DNA of 38,180 nt from an uncultured Bacteroides sp. (GCF_937912035.1 NZ_CALDPF010000003.1:1-38180), one strand, 5' to 3'. Shown: positions 1 to 9,182, counted from the stretch's first letter. Notes: a model not told the origin generated them from the sequence alone. Made by a program: numbers and translations.

Positions 1-297
<297 letters not shown>

Positions 298-418
298 GAC
301 TTTTGTTATTGCGTAGCACAATGGGTGTTATATACGTTTAGCACTGAATAAGTATTGTGTTTTGCTAAAATTAGTTTTTCAGTTTGTGCTTCATGCAAGA
401 CTTGATATACAAAGATAT

Positions 419-529
<111 letters not shown>

Positions 530-538
530 AGATGAGAG

Positions 539-571
539 ATCCCCGAGGTAGAGATACTTCGGGGATTTTTG
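539..571 (+). terminator. rRNA operon intrinsic terminator
   Basis: ATCCCCGAGGTA and TACTTCGGGGAT form a 12-bp stem (one G-T pair) around a GAGA loop, followed directly by a T-run. It sits 10 bases after the 5S gene and is the likely end of the rRNA transcript. Confidence 0.9.
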
Positions 572-626
572 TGTTTATACAAATATATTACTATATTTAT
601 ACTTTGAAAAATATAATATTAAAAAT

Positions 627-1058
627 ATGATTACAATAATAAAGGTTGAGGAATCGAAGAAAGAGTATATAGATGCTATTAATTTACTTCTTGATCAGCT
701 TTCTTCCGAAAAAATATGTTTTAATGAGCATGATCTCTTGAATATTATCAACTGTGATTCAAGTTCCTTATATTTAATGTATATGGATAGGGTTATAATA
801 GGCATGTTTACTTTGTGTGCATGTTTGTCGCCTACCGGACTTAAGTATTGGCTTGAAGATGTTGTAATAGATGAAAAATATCGGGGACAGTCGTTAGGTA
901 AGGAATTAGTGAAATCTGCTATTGGGCAAGTGGCACTTAAAGGTAAATCAAAATTGATGTTGACATCCCGTCCTGAGCGCCTTGTTGCAAATAATCTTTA
1001 TAAGTCATTGGGATTCGAGCATAGAAATACAAATGTATACAGGATGGATTTTAAATAG
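627..1058 (+). CDS. GNAT family N-acetyltransferase
   Basis: A 143-residue protein with the layout of a small GCN5-related N-acetyltransferase, transferring an acetyl group from acetyl-CoA to an amine. The acetyl-CoA binding motif A is at residues 79-95: the strand VVIDEKYRG followed by QSLGKEL, matching the R/Q-x-x-G-x-G/A loop with Ser in place of one usual Gly. The C-terminal NLYKSLGFEHRNTNVYRMDF is the typical motif B end (Y-x-x-x-G-F). The substrate cannot be told; the protein is free of signal peptide and membrane segments. It is the first of a run of small same-strand genes after the rRNA terminator, 16 bases ahead of the next gene, so the two are probably co-transcribed. Confidence 0.88.
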   Translation: MITIIKVEESKKEYIDAINLLLDQLSSEKICFNEHDLLNIINCDSSSLYLMYMDRVIIGMFTLCACLSPTGLKYWLEDVVIDEKYRGQSLGKELVKSAIGQVALKGKSKLMLTSRPERLVANNLYKSLGFEHRNTNVYRMDFK

Positions 1059-1074
1059 TATATAACATCTCATT

Positions 1075-2022
1075 ATGGTAAAACGGGTAGACGAGATAGA
1101 TTTCTTGAAATGTATATTTATTTTATTAATGATAAGCTTTCACCTTGTTTATATAGGTGATACTTATCCTTATGCAAAACAAGTTGTTTATACATTTCAT
1201 ATTCCTGCTTTTTTTATGATTTCAGGTTATGTGATGAGAGTGGACAAACCGATTGTCGGCTTTATGAAAACCGTATTATGGCTGCTGGTCCCATATCTGA
1301 TTATGGAAAGCTCATATATATTAATGGCTTCCTTTTTACCCATTAGAGAGCATATACCGGATCTTTCTTTGGAAGTGTTTCTGGAAAAATTATTGTTTAA
1401 ACCTATCGGTCCTTACTGGTATCTTCATTCATTGATAATATGTTCCATTGTATATTTTATGTCTTTCATAAGATATAAAGACAGTAGTGCTTTAGTTTCA
1501 AGGCTTGTGATAGCTTCTGTTACTCTAGGTCTCATTTCTTTATATTGGGGTCTCATTTCTCTTTCCAGTATATTATATTTTTTACTGGGAGTTTGTATCC
1601 GACAGTCGTCTACTGAATTTTTGTCCTTTTTCAAATCATCATGGTTGGCAATAGCTGGCTTTGCAGTTTTGATAATGTTTCCTGAGAATCTTGACCGGTT
1701 TACTATAGGTGGATTATTGATAACATATCTTGCTGTATCGTCGTTGCTGGCATTGTATAGTATTTTACCTCGTTTTTTGGCTGTATTCTTTAATTATATA
1801 GGAAGGCATACATTGGTATTGCTATTGTTCTCACCGATATTTACAGCTTTGGTAAAACCATTAGTAGGTTTTTTGTCTTTTGAACAAACAGGAATGTTGT
1901 TTCTTCTAGTGGCTTTGATAATTAATGTTGCGGGCTGTTTCGGGATAGGATTGCTGATGGATTATTTGGGAATATCAAGCTTTGTTTTCGGAAAGAAGAA
2001 GATAATGCAGCCTTTAAAATGA
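1075..2022 (+). CDS. Membrane acyltransferase 3 family protein
   Basis: A 315-residue, strongly hydrophobic protein with about ten predicted membrane helices, the size and pattern of the acyltransferase 3 (OafA/NodX/WecH-like) family, which O-acylates sugars of surface polysaccharides or related molecules. The N-terminus has the usual D-x-L-K-x-x-x-x-x-x-V-x-x-H arrangement (RVDEIDFLK, then His23 in the first helix, probably the conserved catalytic-region His) and the second helix has the family hallmark FHIPAFFMISGYV. The C-terminal tail is short and basic. The acceptor is unknown. It lies 16 bases behind the GNAT gene and before a probable separate promoter, so it may share a transcript with the GNAT gene. 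Confidence 0.87.
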   Translation: MVKRVDEIDFLKCIFILLMISFHLVYIGDTYPYAKQVVYTFHIPAFFMISGYVMRVDKPIVGFMKTVLWLLVPYLIMESSYILMASFLPIREHIPDLSLEVFLEKLLFKPIGPYWYLHSLIICSIVYFMSFIRYKDSSALVSRLVIASVTLGLISLYWGLISLSSILYFLLGVCIRQSSTEFLSFFKSSWLAIAGFAVLIMFPENLDRFTIGGLLITYLAVSSLLALYSILPRFLAVFFNYIGRHTLVLLLFSPIFTALVKPLVGFLSFEQTGMLFLLVALIINVAGCFGIGLLMDYLGISSFVFGKKKIMQPLK

Positions 2023-2050
2023 TTATTGTTAACTATTAATATGTATTTTA

Positions 2051-2082
2051 CTTGTTATTTATAATACGTATTCATATTTTTG
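2051..2082 (+). promoter_or_regulatory. Candidate promoter for the 2133 gene
   Basis: CTTG at 2051-2054 and TATTTTTG at 2075-2082 are 20 bases apart, matching the Bacteroidota TTTG / TAnnTTTG layout. It would give a 5' leader of about 45 bases before the methyltransferase-like gene. The sequence is AT-rich, so a chance match is possible. Confidence 0.45.
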
Positions 2083-2132
2083 TATTGTTGAAAATACCTA
2101 TCGGATAAAAATTATTTGTAATATTAATCCTG

Positions 2133-2816
2133 ATGAATAAGACTATATTAAGAGGATGGAATTGGTGTAGAAGATTTCGTAAACGTTGTGGCTACGGGGT
2201 ACATTCTCCATCTGATTTTTTCTTTATAACTTTCGTAATATATGAGAAACTTCCATTTTATGCATATTCTTCGTTGCATCATCAGCGAAGATTAGTTGCT
2301 CATTTACCTGGTCATCGTGAAAAAGTGGACAAGCTTTTTTTCAGATTGATTAACTATATTCGTCCTTTAAAGGTTTTTGAGTTTGGAACCGGTTCCGGTA
2401 TGACAACTCGGTATATGCAGGAGGCAAACTCAGAAATGAATGTATATACTTTTACTGACGCTATTAACTCACAGGTTGAGAGACTGTTTTCTTCAAAACA
2501 ACATCTGCATTATAGTTGCTATAATCGTGATGAATACATAGATTTAATTAGAGAGTCAAAAGATATCAGTCCTAAACTTTTTCATATTGCACATACATCT
2601 GATTATAAAAAATTGTTTGAGGAAGTCATACAATATGTTTCAGGGGGTGACTGTTTGATTATTTCATACCCTTATGCAGATAAGTGTAAAAAGGACTGGT
2701 GGAAGAATATAATAAATGACAGTAGAACAGGGGTAACTTTTGACTTATATGATTTAGGTATCATATTCTTTGACGAAAAGCGAGTGAAGGAAAATCGCAT
2801 TGTCAATTTTCTATAA
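2133..2816 (+). CDS. SAM-dependent methyltransferase-like protein
   Basis: A 227-residue cytoplasmic protein with a class I methyltransferase motif I, KVFEFGTGSGMTTRYM, at about residues 80-95 (acidic-x-G-x-G-x-G). The N-terminal ~75 residues are basic and aromatic, with the segment CGYGVHSPSDFFF, which I associate with a conserved Bacteroidota family found without known substrate. Later methyltransferase motifs are weak, so enzymatic activity is inferred from motif I alone. The gene stands 110 bases from the acyltransferase and 70 bases from the cobalamin adenosyltransferase. An O-methyltransferase-like fold is the best guess; substrate unknown. Confidence 0.7.
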   Translation: MNKTILRGWNWCRRFRKRCGYGVHSPSDFFFITFVIYEKLPFYAYSSLHHQRRLVAHLPGHREKVDKLFFRLINYIRPLKVFEFGTGSGMTTRYMQEANSEMNVYTFTDAINSQVERLFSSKQHLHYSCYNRDEYIDLIRESKDISPKLFHIAHTSDYKKLFEEVIQYVSGGDCLIISYPYADKCKKDWWKNIINDSRTGVTFDLYDLGIIFFDEKRVKENRIVNFL

Positions 2817-2886
2817 ATGTTATCCGTATGCAAAACATTTGTTTTTTGTGATTGGTTTAATATAGAAATAAAAAGTTTTAGATACC

Positions 2887-3456
2887 ATGAAAAAAAGTTT
2901 CATTTATACGAAGACTGGGGACACCGGAACAACTTCTCTGGTGGGCGGAATACGAGTTTCAAAAACACATGCCCGACTTGAAGCGTACGGGACTGTAGAT
3001 GAACTTAACTCGTTTATAGGGATGCTTTTATCTTCTATGGAAAAGTCCGGGATAAGAGAATTTTTGATATACATTCAGCATAAGCTTTTTGCCTTGGGTT
3101 CATATCTGGCTACAGATGTAACCAAGACAGACCTTAATATGGCTTCATGTATTACAGAAGAGGATATATCAAAGATTGAAAATGAGATTGATATTATGGA
3201 TTCGGAGCTACCATTATTAAAAGGGTTTGTATTGCCGGGTGGATCTATGCAAGCTTCGATAGCGCATATATGCAGAACTGTATGCCGCAGATGTGAAAGG
3301 AGAATTCTTGAATTGGAGGAGAATGGCGTGTGTGAAATTGATGTCAGATGCAAATCTTTTGTAAATAGATTGTCAGATTATTTCTTTGTTTTGTCAAGAA
3401 AGTTAAATCATTTGTCAGAAAAAGAAGAAATTTATTGGAATAAGAGTTGCAAATGA
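2887..3456 (+). CDS. PduO-type cob(I)alamin adenosyltransferase
   Basis: This 189-residue protein transfers the 5'-deoxyadenosyl group of ATP to cob(I)alamin or cob(I)yrinic acid a,c-diamide, forming adenosylcobalamin. The PduO-type ATP-binding N-terminus is clear: IYTKTGDTGTTSLVGG at residues 5-20, then R24, K27, and EAYGTVDELNSFIG at about 33-46. The family's second conserved block is present as PGGSMQASIAHICRT followed by CRRCERR near residue 140, with the conserved R-x-x-x-R-R. Length is normal for the family (about 180-190). No other cobalamin gene is adjacent; the product would serve B12 enzymes such as methylmalonyl-CoA mutase elsewhere in the genome. This family differs from CobA/CobO/BtuR. 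Confidence 0.95.
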   Translation: MKKSFIYTKTGDTGTTSLVGGIRVSKTHARLEAYGTVDELNSFIGMLLSSMEKSGIREFLIYIQHKLFALGSYLATDVTKTDLNMASCITEEDISKIENEIDIMDSELPLLKGFVLPGGSMQASIAHICRTVCRRCERRILELEENGVCEIDVRCKSFVNRLSDYFFVLSRKLNHLSEKEEIYWNKSCK

Positions 3457-3476
3457 ATTTTTTTGTTATACATTTG
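3446..3476 (+). promoter_or_regulatory. Candidate promoter for the DUF2795 gene
   Basis: GTTG at 3446-3449 and TACATTTG at 3469-3476 are separated by 19 bases, a good fit to the Bacteroidota -33/-7 pattern. The predicted start lies about 35 bases ahead of the DUF2795 start codon. Confidence 0.5.
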
Positions 3477-3518
3477 TGCCTCAAATAATAAGTAAAACTT
3501 TTAAATAATAGATATACT

Positions 3519-3740
3519 ATGTATTGGACATTAGAATTGGCCTCAAAGTTGGAAGATGCTCCATGGCCAGCAACAAAAGATGAGCTTATTGACTATGCAA
3601 TGCGCTCAGGTGCACCTCTCGAGGTGATTGAAAATCTTCAGGAAATGGAAGATGAAGGTGAGATATATGAAAGTATCGAAGATATTTGGCCAGACTATCC
3701 AAGTAAGGAAGATTTCTTTTTCAACGAGGAAGAATATTAA
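3519..3740 (+). CDS. DUF2795 domain-containing small acidic protein
   Basis: A 73-residue acidic protein beginning MYWTLELASKLEDAPWPATK. It fits DUF2795, a small helical family with the pattern WP-A-T-K-x-E-L-I-D-Y-A and later P-x-x-V-I-E-x-L. The C-terminal third is strongly negative (Glu/Asp-rich, ending NEEEY) and no signal peptide or membrane segment is seen. Function is unknown. It ends the run of small genes after the rRNA operon and is followed by a terminator hairpin. Confidence 0.85.
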   Translation: MYWTLELASKLEDAPWPATKDELIDYAMRSGAPLEVIENLQEMEDEGEIYESIEDIWPDYPSKEDFFFNEEEY

Positions 3741-3772
3741 TAGCATACAAATAGGCTGAAAAACTGAATAAC

Positions 3773-3816
3773 AGCGGGACAGACAAGATAACTTGTTTGT
3801 CCCGCTGGTGTTTTGT
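3773..3816 (+). terminator. Terminator after DUF2795 gene
   Basis: AGCGGGACAGACAAG (3773-3787) and CTTGTTTGTCCCGCT (3792-3806) form a 15-bp stem with one G-T pair around an ATAA loop. The T-tract that follows is broken (GGTGTTTTG), so termination efficiency is uncertain. Confidence 0.75.
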
Positions 3817-4280
3817 ATGTAGAAATCATATAAGTGTTATTGATGATTATAATATAAATCTATTTCAATATTTTTTAATTTGTACTTAAATAAATGTTTT
3901 CTATATATTATTGAAGTAATAGTTCGTTATTTAATTTATTATGTTCAGTGATTTAGAAGCTAATTGGGAGTATTTGTCTCTTTTATTAAAATTAAAATGT
4001 AAATAAATATATAATATACGTCTAATAATGATGTATTAATAGCTGTTTGTTTGGTCTCTATAACAATTACTATTACTATTGATAGCTTTTTGTGAAAAAA
4101 TATATGCAATATAGATTATTTTAATGTATTATAGAAGAAAAATGTCAAATGTTGTGTTAAAAAACTAAGAAATAAGCATATTGCTATGAAAATGAAAAGA
4201 AATTAGAAAATAATGCATATTTTTGTAATTAACTAGAGAAACTAAACTATTTATAAATTTAAAATTCAAGAGAGATTTTT
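3807..4280 (+). other. AT-rich non-coding region upstream of first susC
   Basis: About 470 bases with no convincing gene. It holds a near-perfect 16-base direct repeat (4035-4050 and 4078-4093, start-to-start 43 bases, two mismatches) and a possible -7 box TATTTTTG at 4218-4225, 56 bases before the start codon, without a matching -33 box at the usual distance. It probably contains the control region of the SusC/SusD pair. Confidence 0.6.
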
Positions 4281-7200
4281 ATGAGAAGGAAATTGATGCT
4301 ATTAATCTCCTGCCTCGTTGTGTTGGTAGGTGTGGTGAACGCACAAGTCTCGCAAGTGGCCGGTACGGTTACTTCTAGTGAAGACGGTTTGCCTATTGTA
4401 GGTGCATCTGTATTAGTGAAAGGTACTACTGTGGGTACTGTAACAGACATTGACGGTAACTTCAGTATTCCTAATGTTCCGGAGAATGCCAAGACGTTGG
4501 TTATTTCGTTTATCGGAATGAAATCAGAAGAAGTAGCTGTCGCTCCGACACTGAATGTTGTATTACATCCGGATACGGAGGTTCTGGATGAGGTTGTGGT
4601 GACAGGTTATGGTAACTTTAAAAAATCTTCATTTACTGGTTCTGCTTCGAATGTTTCCACAGAAAAACTGAAGGATGTCCCTTCTGTAAGTGTTCAGGAT
4701 CGTTTGGCGGGTTCTGTTTCGGGTGTCCAGATTACTTCTACTTCCGGTCAGCCGGGTGCGGTGGCATCGGTGCGTATCCGTGGTATGGGCTCTATCAATG
4801 CAAGTAACGAACCTCTGTATGTCATCGATGGTGTGCCTATGATGAATGGTAATGTGAGTGAATTCTCTTATGCCAATTCAGGTAACAGCCTTATGGCGAC
4901 ACTTAACAGTAATGACATTGAGTCTATGACTGTGATAAAGGATGCGGCTGCTGCTTCTTTGTATGGTTCGCGTGCGGCTAATGGTGTAATTATCATTACG
5001 ACTAAGCGTGGTTCGGCTGGAAAGACCAAGTTTAATGTGAAGGCTGACTGGGGTATGTCTGACATGGCGATTAATTATCGTCCTATCCTGAACGGTTCGG
5101 AAAGACGTGATATCCTTTATCTGGGATTAAAGAACTATATGCTGAACGGAGGTAAGTCTGAACAAGAGGCTATTGCTTATGCTGACAGTAAGATTGATTC
5201 TTATGCGGCTGAACCTTGGTCGGGATATACTGACTGGAAGGATGTATTGTTCAGAAAGGGTGCTCATCAGAATTATGAGGTGAGCGCGCAGGGAGGATCT
5301 GAAAAGACTCATTTCTATACTTCGTTCTCATATACAAAGCAGGATGGTATAACTAATGTGTCAGGATATGAGAGATTTACAGGTAGAGCCAGTGTAAACC
5401 ATAAGGCAGACCGTGTGTCGATTGATGCAAGTGCCATGTTTACGAATTCTACACAGAATGTGAATAATGAAGGTACCAGCTTTGCCAGTCCGATAATGTG
5501 CTATGCAATGACTGCTTCTCCTTCTACTTATCCTTATAATGAAGACGGGTCTTTCAGTACGTTCTTCCCAGCACTGAATGGCGCTAATCCTGTTCAGACA
5601 GAGACATATAATTATAATAGAAGTGTGGTGAACCGTTTTATGGGTTCGATTGGTGCTACATGGAATATATGGGATAATCTGAACCTGAAGGAGATATTGA
5701 GTTATGACTTCAGCCAGAACAATGAAAGAGTATGGTGGGATCCGCGTACGAATGACGGACGTTCATCGAACGGTGTAATGCAGAGGGTGATGACGAACAT
5801 GGCTAAGCTGAATACACAGACTCAGTTGACATATAACAAGACTGTAGCGGAAAATCATAATTTTGACGTATTGCTTGGATTTGAGACTGAGGATTATGGT
5901 TATGAATATGTATATGCAAATGGTAATACATATCCTTCGTATATGCCTGAAATAGAGAATGCAGGAAATACCAGAGCTTCGAGCTCTGTGAGCAAATATA
6001 GAATGACTTCTTTCCTAGGACGATTGAACTACGATTTTGCTGACAAGTATTACTTTAGTGGCAGTTACAGACGTGACGGAAGTTCACGATTGTCGCGTGC
6101 GAGCCGTTGGGGTGATTTCTGGTCTGTGTCTGGTTCTTGGAGAATTTCCGGAGAGTCGTTTATGGAATCTTTAAATCATATATTTACTGATGTCAAGCTG
6201 CGTGCGTCGTATGGTGTGAATGGAACACAGCCTACGGATTATTATGGTTATCTGGGTGTTTTCGGATTCGGATATAATTACAAGGGTAATGGTGGTTCGG
6301 CAGAAATGAGAGTGGATAATCCTAATATGAAATGGGAAAAGAACTATGCTACCAATATTGGTCTGGATATAACATTGTTGAACAGACTTTCGATGACCGT
6401 TGAATGGTATAACCGTGATACAAAGGATTTGCTGATGAACAAGGCTATTTCAGGTGTAACTGGTATCATTGACGGAAGCGGTGTGGCAAACACATTGATG
6501 AATGTCGGCGAAATGAGAAATCGCGGTGTTGAATTTGAACTCAGGTCAACAAATATCCAGAATAAGGACTGGTCTTGGACTACTACTTTCAACATCAGCC
6601 ATAATAGAAATACTCTGTTGAAGCTTGATGGAAACCAGAATGAAATGATTAACGGTGTGCTTATTCATAGAGTAGGAGAGCCATATTATTCTATCTATGC
6701 ATATGAATATGCCGGTGTGGATCCTCAAACAGGTAAGGAACTCTATTATATAAATGGAGAGAATGGCAGTCGTGAAACTACTACTAACTCGGCTGAGGCA
6801 AACAAGACTATAATAGGTGCTGTGGAACCTAAGGTGCAGGGTGGTTTGACTAATTTTGTGAGCTGGAAGTTTATTGACTTTAATATTACGCTGACTTATT
6901 CTATTGGTGGAAACGCTTTTGATTATGCTACATGGTTACAGTCTAACGGAGGTACTTATAATTATGTCGGCAATGTTCCTGCATACTATAAGATAGAGGA
7001 TACATGGCAGAAACCTGGTGACAATGCGAAACTTCCACAGTTTGCATTCGGAAACAAGAATATTTCTTCGTCACGCTGGCTGATGCCTACCGATCATTTG
7101 AGAGTGAAGAACCTGACTGTAGGATTTACAATGCCGTCTAACCTGAGCAGTAAGCTTGGATTGGGTAAGGTAAGGGCATATGTAGCGGCAAATAACTTGC

Positions 7201-7316
7201 TTACATGGAAGTCGAAAAAACTGTATGTCGATCCGGAAACTCCGGTTAACGGTATTTGTACTTTTGAGACTCCGGCATTGAGAACTGTTACTTTCGGTAT
7301 GGAAATTGGTTTTTAA
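4281..7316 (+). CDS. SusC/RagA family TonB-linked outer-membrane receptor
   Basis: A 1011-residue outer-membrane importer that works with a SusD lipoprotein lid and uses TonB energy to take up oligosaccharides or peptides. A signal peptide spans residues 1-22 (cleavage after VVNAQ or VNA). A carboxypeptidase-D regulatory-like domain follows at about 25-100 (VAGTVTSSEDGLPIVGASV), then a TonB-box-like DEVVVTGYG near residue 104, and the plug with the SusC signature EPLYVIDGVPM and KDAAAASLYGSRAANGVIII at about 190-235. The rest is a 22-stranded barrel ending in an aromatic residue (EIGF). The length is typical. The SusD gene starts 22 bases after the stop. No sugar hydrolase, sensor or sigma factor is next to the pair, so the ligand is unknown. 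Confidence 0.96.
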   Translation: MRRKLMLLISCLVVLVGVVNAQVSQVAGTVTSSEDGLPIVGASVLVKGTTVGTVTDIDGNFSIPNVPENAKTLVISFIGMKSEEVAVAPTLNVVLHPDTEVLDEVVVTGYGNFKKSSFTGSASNVSTEKLKDVPSVSVQDRLAGSVSGVQITSTSGQPGAVASVRIRGMGSINASNEPLYVIDGVPMMNGNVSEFSYANSGNSLMATLNSNDIESMTVIKDAAAASLYGSRAANGVIIITTKRGSAGKTKFNVKADWGMSDMAINYRPILNGSERRDILYLGLKNYMLNGGKSEQEAIAYADSKIDSYAAEPWSGYTDWKDVLFRKGAHQNYEVSAQGGSEKTHFYTSFSYTKQDGITNVSGYERFTGRASVNHKADRVSIDASAMFTNSTQNVNNEGTSFASPIMCYAMTASPSTYPYNEDGSFSTFFPALNGANPVQTETYNYNRSVVNRFMGSIGATWNIWDNLNLKEILSYDFSQNNERVWWDPRTNDGRSSNGVMQRVMTNMAKLNTQTQLTYNKTVAENHNFDVLLGFETEDYGYEYVYANGNTYPSYMPEIENAGNTRASSSVSKYRMTSFLGRLNYDFADKYYFSGSYRRDGSSRLSRASRWGDFWSVSGSWRISGESFMESLNHIFTDVKLRASYGVNGTQPTDYYGYLGVFGFGYNYKGNGGSAEMRVDNPNMKWEKNYATNIGLDITLLNRLSMTVEWYNRDTKDLLMNKAISGVTGIIDGSGVANTLMNVGEMRNRGVEFELRSTNIQNKDWSWTTTFNISHNRNTLLKLDGNQNEMINGVLIHRVGEPYYSIYAYEYAGVDPQTGKELYYINGENGSRETTTNSAEANKTIIGAVEPKVQGGLTNFVSWKFIDFNITLTYSIGGNAFDYATWLQSNGGTYNYVGNVPAYYKIEDTWQKPGDNAKLPQFAFGNKNISSSRWLMPTDHLRVKNLTVGFTMPSNLSSKLGLGKVRAYVAANNLLTWKSKKLYVDPETPVNGICTFETPALRTVTFGMEIGF

Positions 7317-7338
7317 TTTAAAATAAGAATAAGAAAAT

Positions 7339-8886
7339 ATGATAACTAAAATATATAAGTCGTTTATATTTTCGGTGGCAATGTTGGGATTGTCATCGTG
7401 TGTGAACAACTGGCTGGATCAGGCACCGTCGAATGGTATTCCTACAAGTCAGGCTATAACTAACTATAATGATGCCAGAACGGCTATGTACGGTATGTAC
7501 GACGGATTACAGGGAAATTCAACATATAGCGAATATTATGCTGCCAGAATGTTTTACTATGGCGATGTGCGTGCTGATGATATGCAGGCCAGAGATCAGG
7601 GTATGCGTACTTCTTCGTGCTATGAGATGAGATATACTGTGGATGATGCTCCGGCTATATGGAATGTGCCGTATAATGTGATACGTCGTGCAAACAGAAT
7701 TATTGAGGCTGTTGATAATAAAAAAATACAGGATGCTGAGAAATATCAGAAGGAAGTGAACGATATTTATGCTCAGGCTAAGGTTGTCCGTGCTTTGGTG
7801 CATTTCGATTTGGTTAGGATTTATGGAAATCCTTATACAAGTGACAATGGAGCTTCTCTTGGTATTCCTTTTGTTGACACTGCTTTGGGTACGGACTCGC
7901 AGTTGGGTAGAGAAACTGTTGCAGGTGTTTATGAGAAGGTTATCAAGGATTTGACTGATGCTGTTAATTCCGGAGCTTTATATAAATCGGAAAAGGTAGG
8001 AGAGAAGCAGGGATTTATTGACCAGTGGGCTGCAGAGGCTTTGCTTACACGTGTCTATCTGTATAAGGGAGAAAATGAACTGGCATTATCTACTGCACAG
8101 AATATAATCGAACATTCTCCATATAAGTTATGGGAAGCTGATGAGTATGCTGAGGCATGGGATAAAATGAGTGCAAAACATACCAAGGAGATGATGTTCG
8201 AACTTATAAACAACGGTACTGACGATTGGGCGGACCGTGAAGGTATAGGTTATCTGTATAATGAGGACGGATATGCGGATGCAATTTGTACAAAGTCGTT
8301 TGTAGATATGTTGAAGGCTGACAAGAATGATGTCAGAATAAATGTTATATTACCGGTTCAGAATAAAATGGATGATAAGGGTAGTCCTACAGACCTTTAT
8401 AAGAAATATGGTGATGAGCCTGTTTTCATTAACAAATTCCCAAAGGGACAGCAGGGTGATCCGCGTTTGCAGAATTTGCCGATATTAAGACTTTCGGAGG
8501 TGTATCTGAATGCTGCTGAAGCTGCCATGAAAATTGGTGGCGGAAATGTGGACTATGCTGTCAAGTATCTGAATGATCTAATCAAGGCTCGTTCGGTAGA
8601 TGTAAATTCGGCAAATGTGGTTGATGCCGGTAGTATCACTTTGGAGAGGGTGTTGACAGAACGTCGTAAGGAACTGGTTGGCGAAGGACACCGTTTCTTT
8701 GATGCTATGCGTAACAATGAAACTATTGTCCGTTACGAAAGCCAGGATAATATAGGATGGCATTATGCTCTGAATGAAGATTCAAGAAAGTTCGACAGAA
8801 CATACTTCAGGGCGATACTCCCTATTCCTGTAAGTGAAGTTAACGCTAATCCTGTTATTGCAAAACAGCAGAATCCGGGATATTGA
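7339..8886 (+). CDS. SusD/RagB family nutrient-binding lipoprotein
   Basis: A 515-residue surface lipoprotein that caps the SusC channel coded just upstream. The lipoprotein signal is residues 1-20 with lipobox LSSC and acylated Cys21. A SusD-like N-terminal region with tetratricopeptide-like helices covers about residues 25-220 (NVIRRANRIIEAVDN, then AQAKVVRALVHFDLVRIYG, a hallmark of the family). The C-terminal RagB/SusD domain has LPILRLSEVYLNAAEAAMK near residue 380 and ERRKELVGEGHRFFDAMR near 440, both typical. The final PIPVSEVNANP and QQNPGY ending is the usual one. The ligand cannot be deduced. Confidence 0.96.
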   Translation: MITKIYKSFIFSVAMLGLSSCVNNWLDQAPSNGIPTSQAITNYNDARTAMYGMYDGLQGNSTYSEYYAARMFYYGDVRADDMQARDQGMRTSSCYEMRYTVDDAPAIWNVPYNVIRRANRIIEAVDNKKIQDAEKYQKEVNDIYAQAKVVRALVHFDLVRIYGNPYTSDNGASLGIPFVDTALGTDSQLGRETVAGVYEKVIKDLTDAVNSGALYKSEKVGEKQGFIDQWAAEALLTRVYLYKGENELALSTAQNIIEHSPYKLWEADEYAEAWDKMSAKHTKEMMFELINNGTDDWADREGIGYLYNEDGYADAICTKSFVDMLKADKNDVRINVILPVQNKMDDKGSPTDLYKKYGDEPVFINKFPKGQQGDPRLQNLPILRLSEVYLNAAEAAMKIGGGNVDYAVKYLNDLIKARSVDVNSANVVDAGSITLERVLTERRKELVGEGHRFFDAMRNNETIVRYESQDNIGWHYALNEDSRKFDRTYFRAILPIPVSEVNANPVIAKQQNPGY

Positions 8887-8908
8887 TTCTTTGTGAAATA
8901 ATGCATGC

Positions 8909-8980
8909 TGGACGCCTGCAGAACACGGTATGAACGAGAAATGAACGTTCGCCGCATGTTCGGCAGGCGTTCATTTTTTT
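8909..8980 (+). terminator. Terminator after first susCD pair
   Basis: Arms at 8909-8925 and 8957-8973 (CGCCTGC / GCAGGCG core, two mismatches over 17 bases) form a long stem followed by seven Ts. A smaller nested stem (GAACG / CGTTC) lies in the loop. Confidence 0.82.
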
Positions 8981-8984
8981 GTTC

Positions 8985-9015
8985 AAAAAAATTCTGGTGA
9001 GGAAATTACCAGAAT
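8985..9015 (-). terminator. Terminator of the DUF4250 mini-gene
   Basis: Read on the minus strand, ATTCTGGT (9008-9015) and ACCAGAAT (8991-8998) pair and are followed by a run of Ts (8985-8990). The 5' arm includes the last codons and the stop region of the small minus-strand gene, so the coding sequence itself supplies half of the terminator. Confidence 0.75.
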
Positions 9016-9182
9016 TTGTTCAGCTCTTCGTTGTATTCGAAGCCGGCATCTTTAAGACGTGATATTATTTCGTCCTTGTTAAGGCTCAGATCATCACAAA
9101 GAGAGTCGAGTGATGGATAAAAGTCTCTGAGTTTCATGTTGATGAGGCTGAAAAGCATCATCGGGTCGTTTGGAAGTTCCAT
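9006..9182 (-). CDS. DUF4250 domain-containing protein
   Basis: A 58-residue protein read by hand from the minus strand. It starts MELPNDPMMLFSLINMKLRD and ends in EYNEELNKFW. It matches DUF4250, a short family starting with a LPxDPxMLLSxVNxKLRD-type segment and continuing into a helix-turn-helix-like second half (LCDDLSLNKDEIISRLKDAGF). The function is unknown; the second half suggests a small nucleic-acid or protein-binding helical fold. It lies convergent to the first susD and divergent from purB. A -7-like TACCTTTG on the minus strand (9212-9219) lies about 30 bases before the ATG. Confidence 0.85.
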   Translation of the reverse strand: MELPNDPMMLFSLINMKLRDFYPSLDSLCDDLSLNKDEIISRLKDAGFEYNEELNKFW

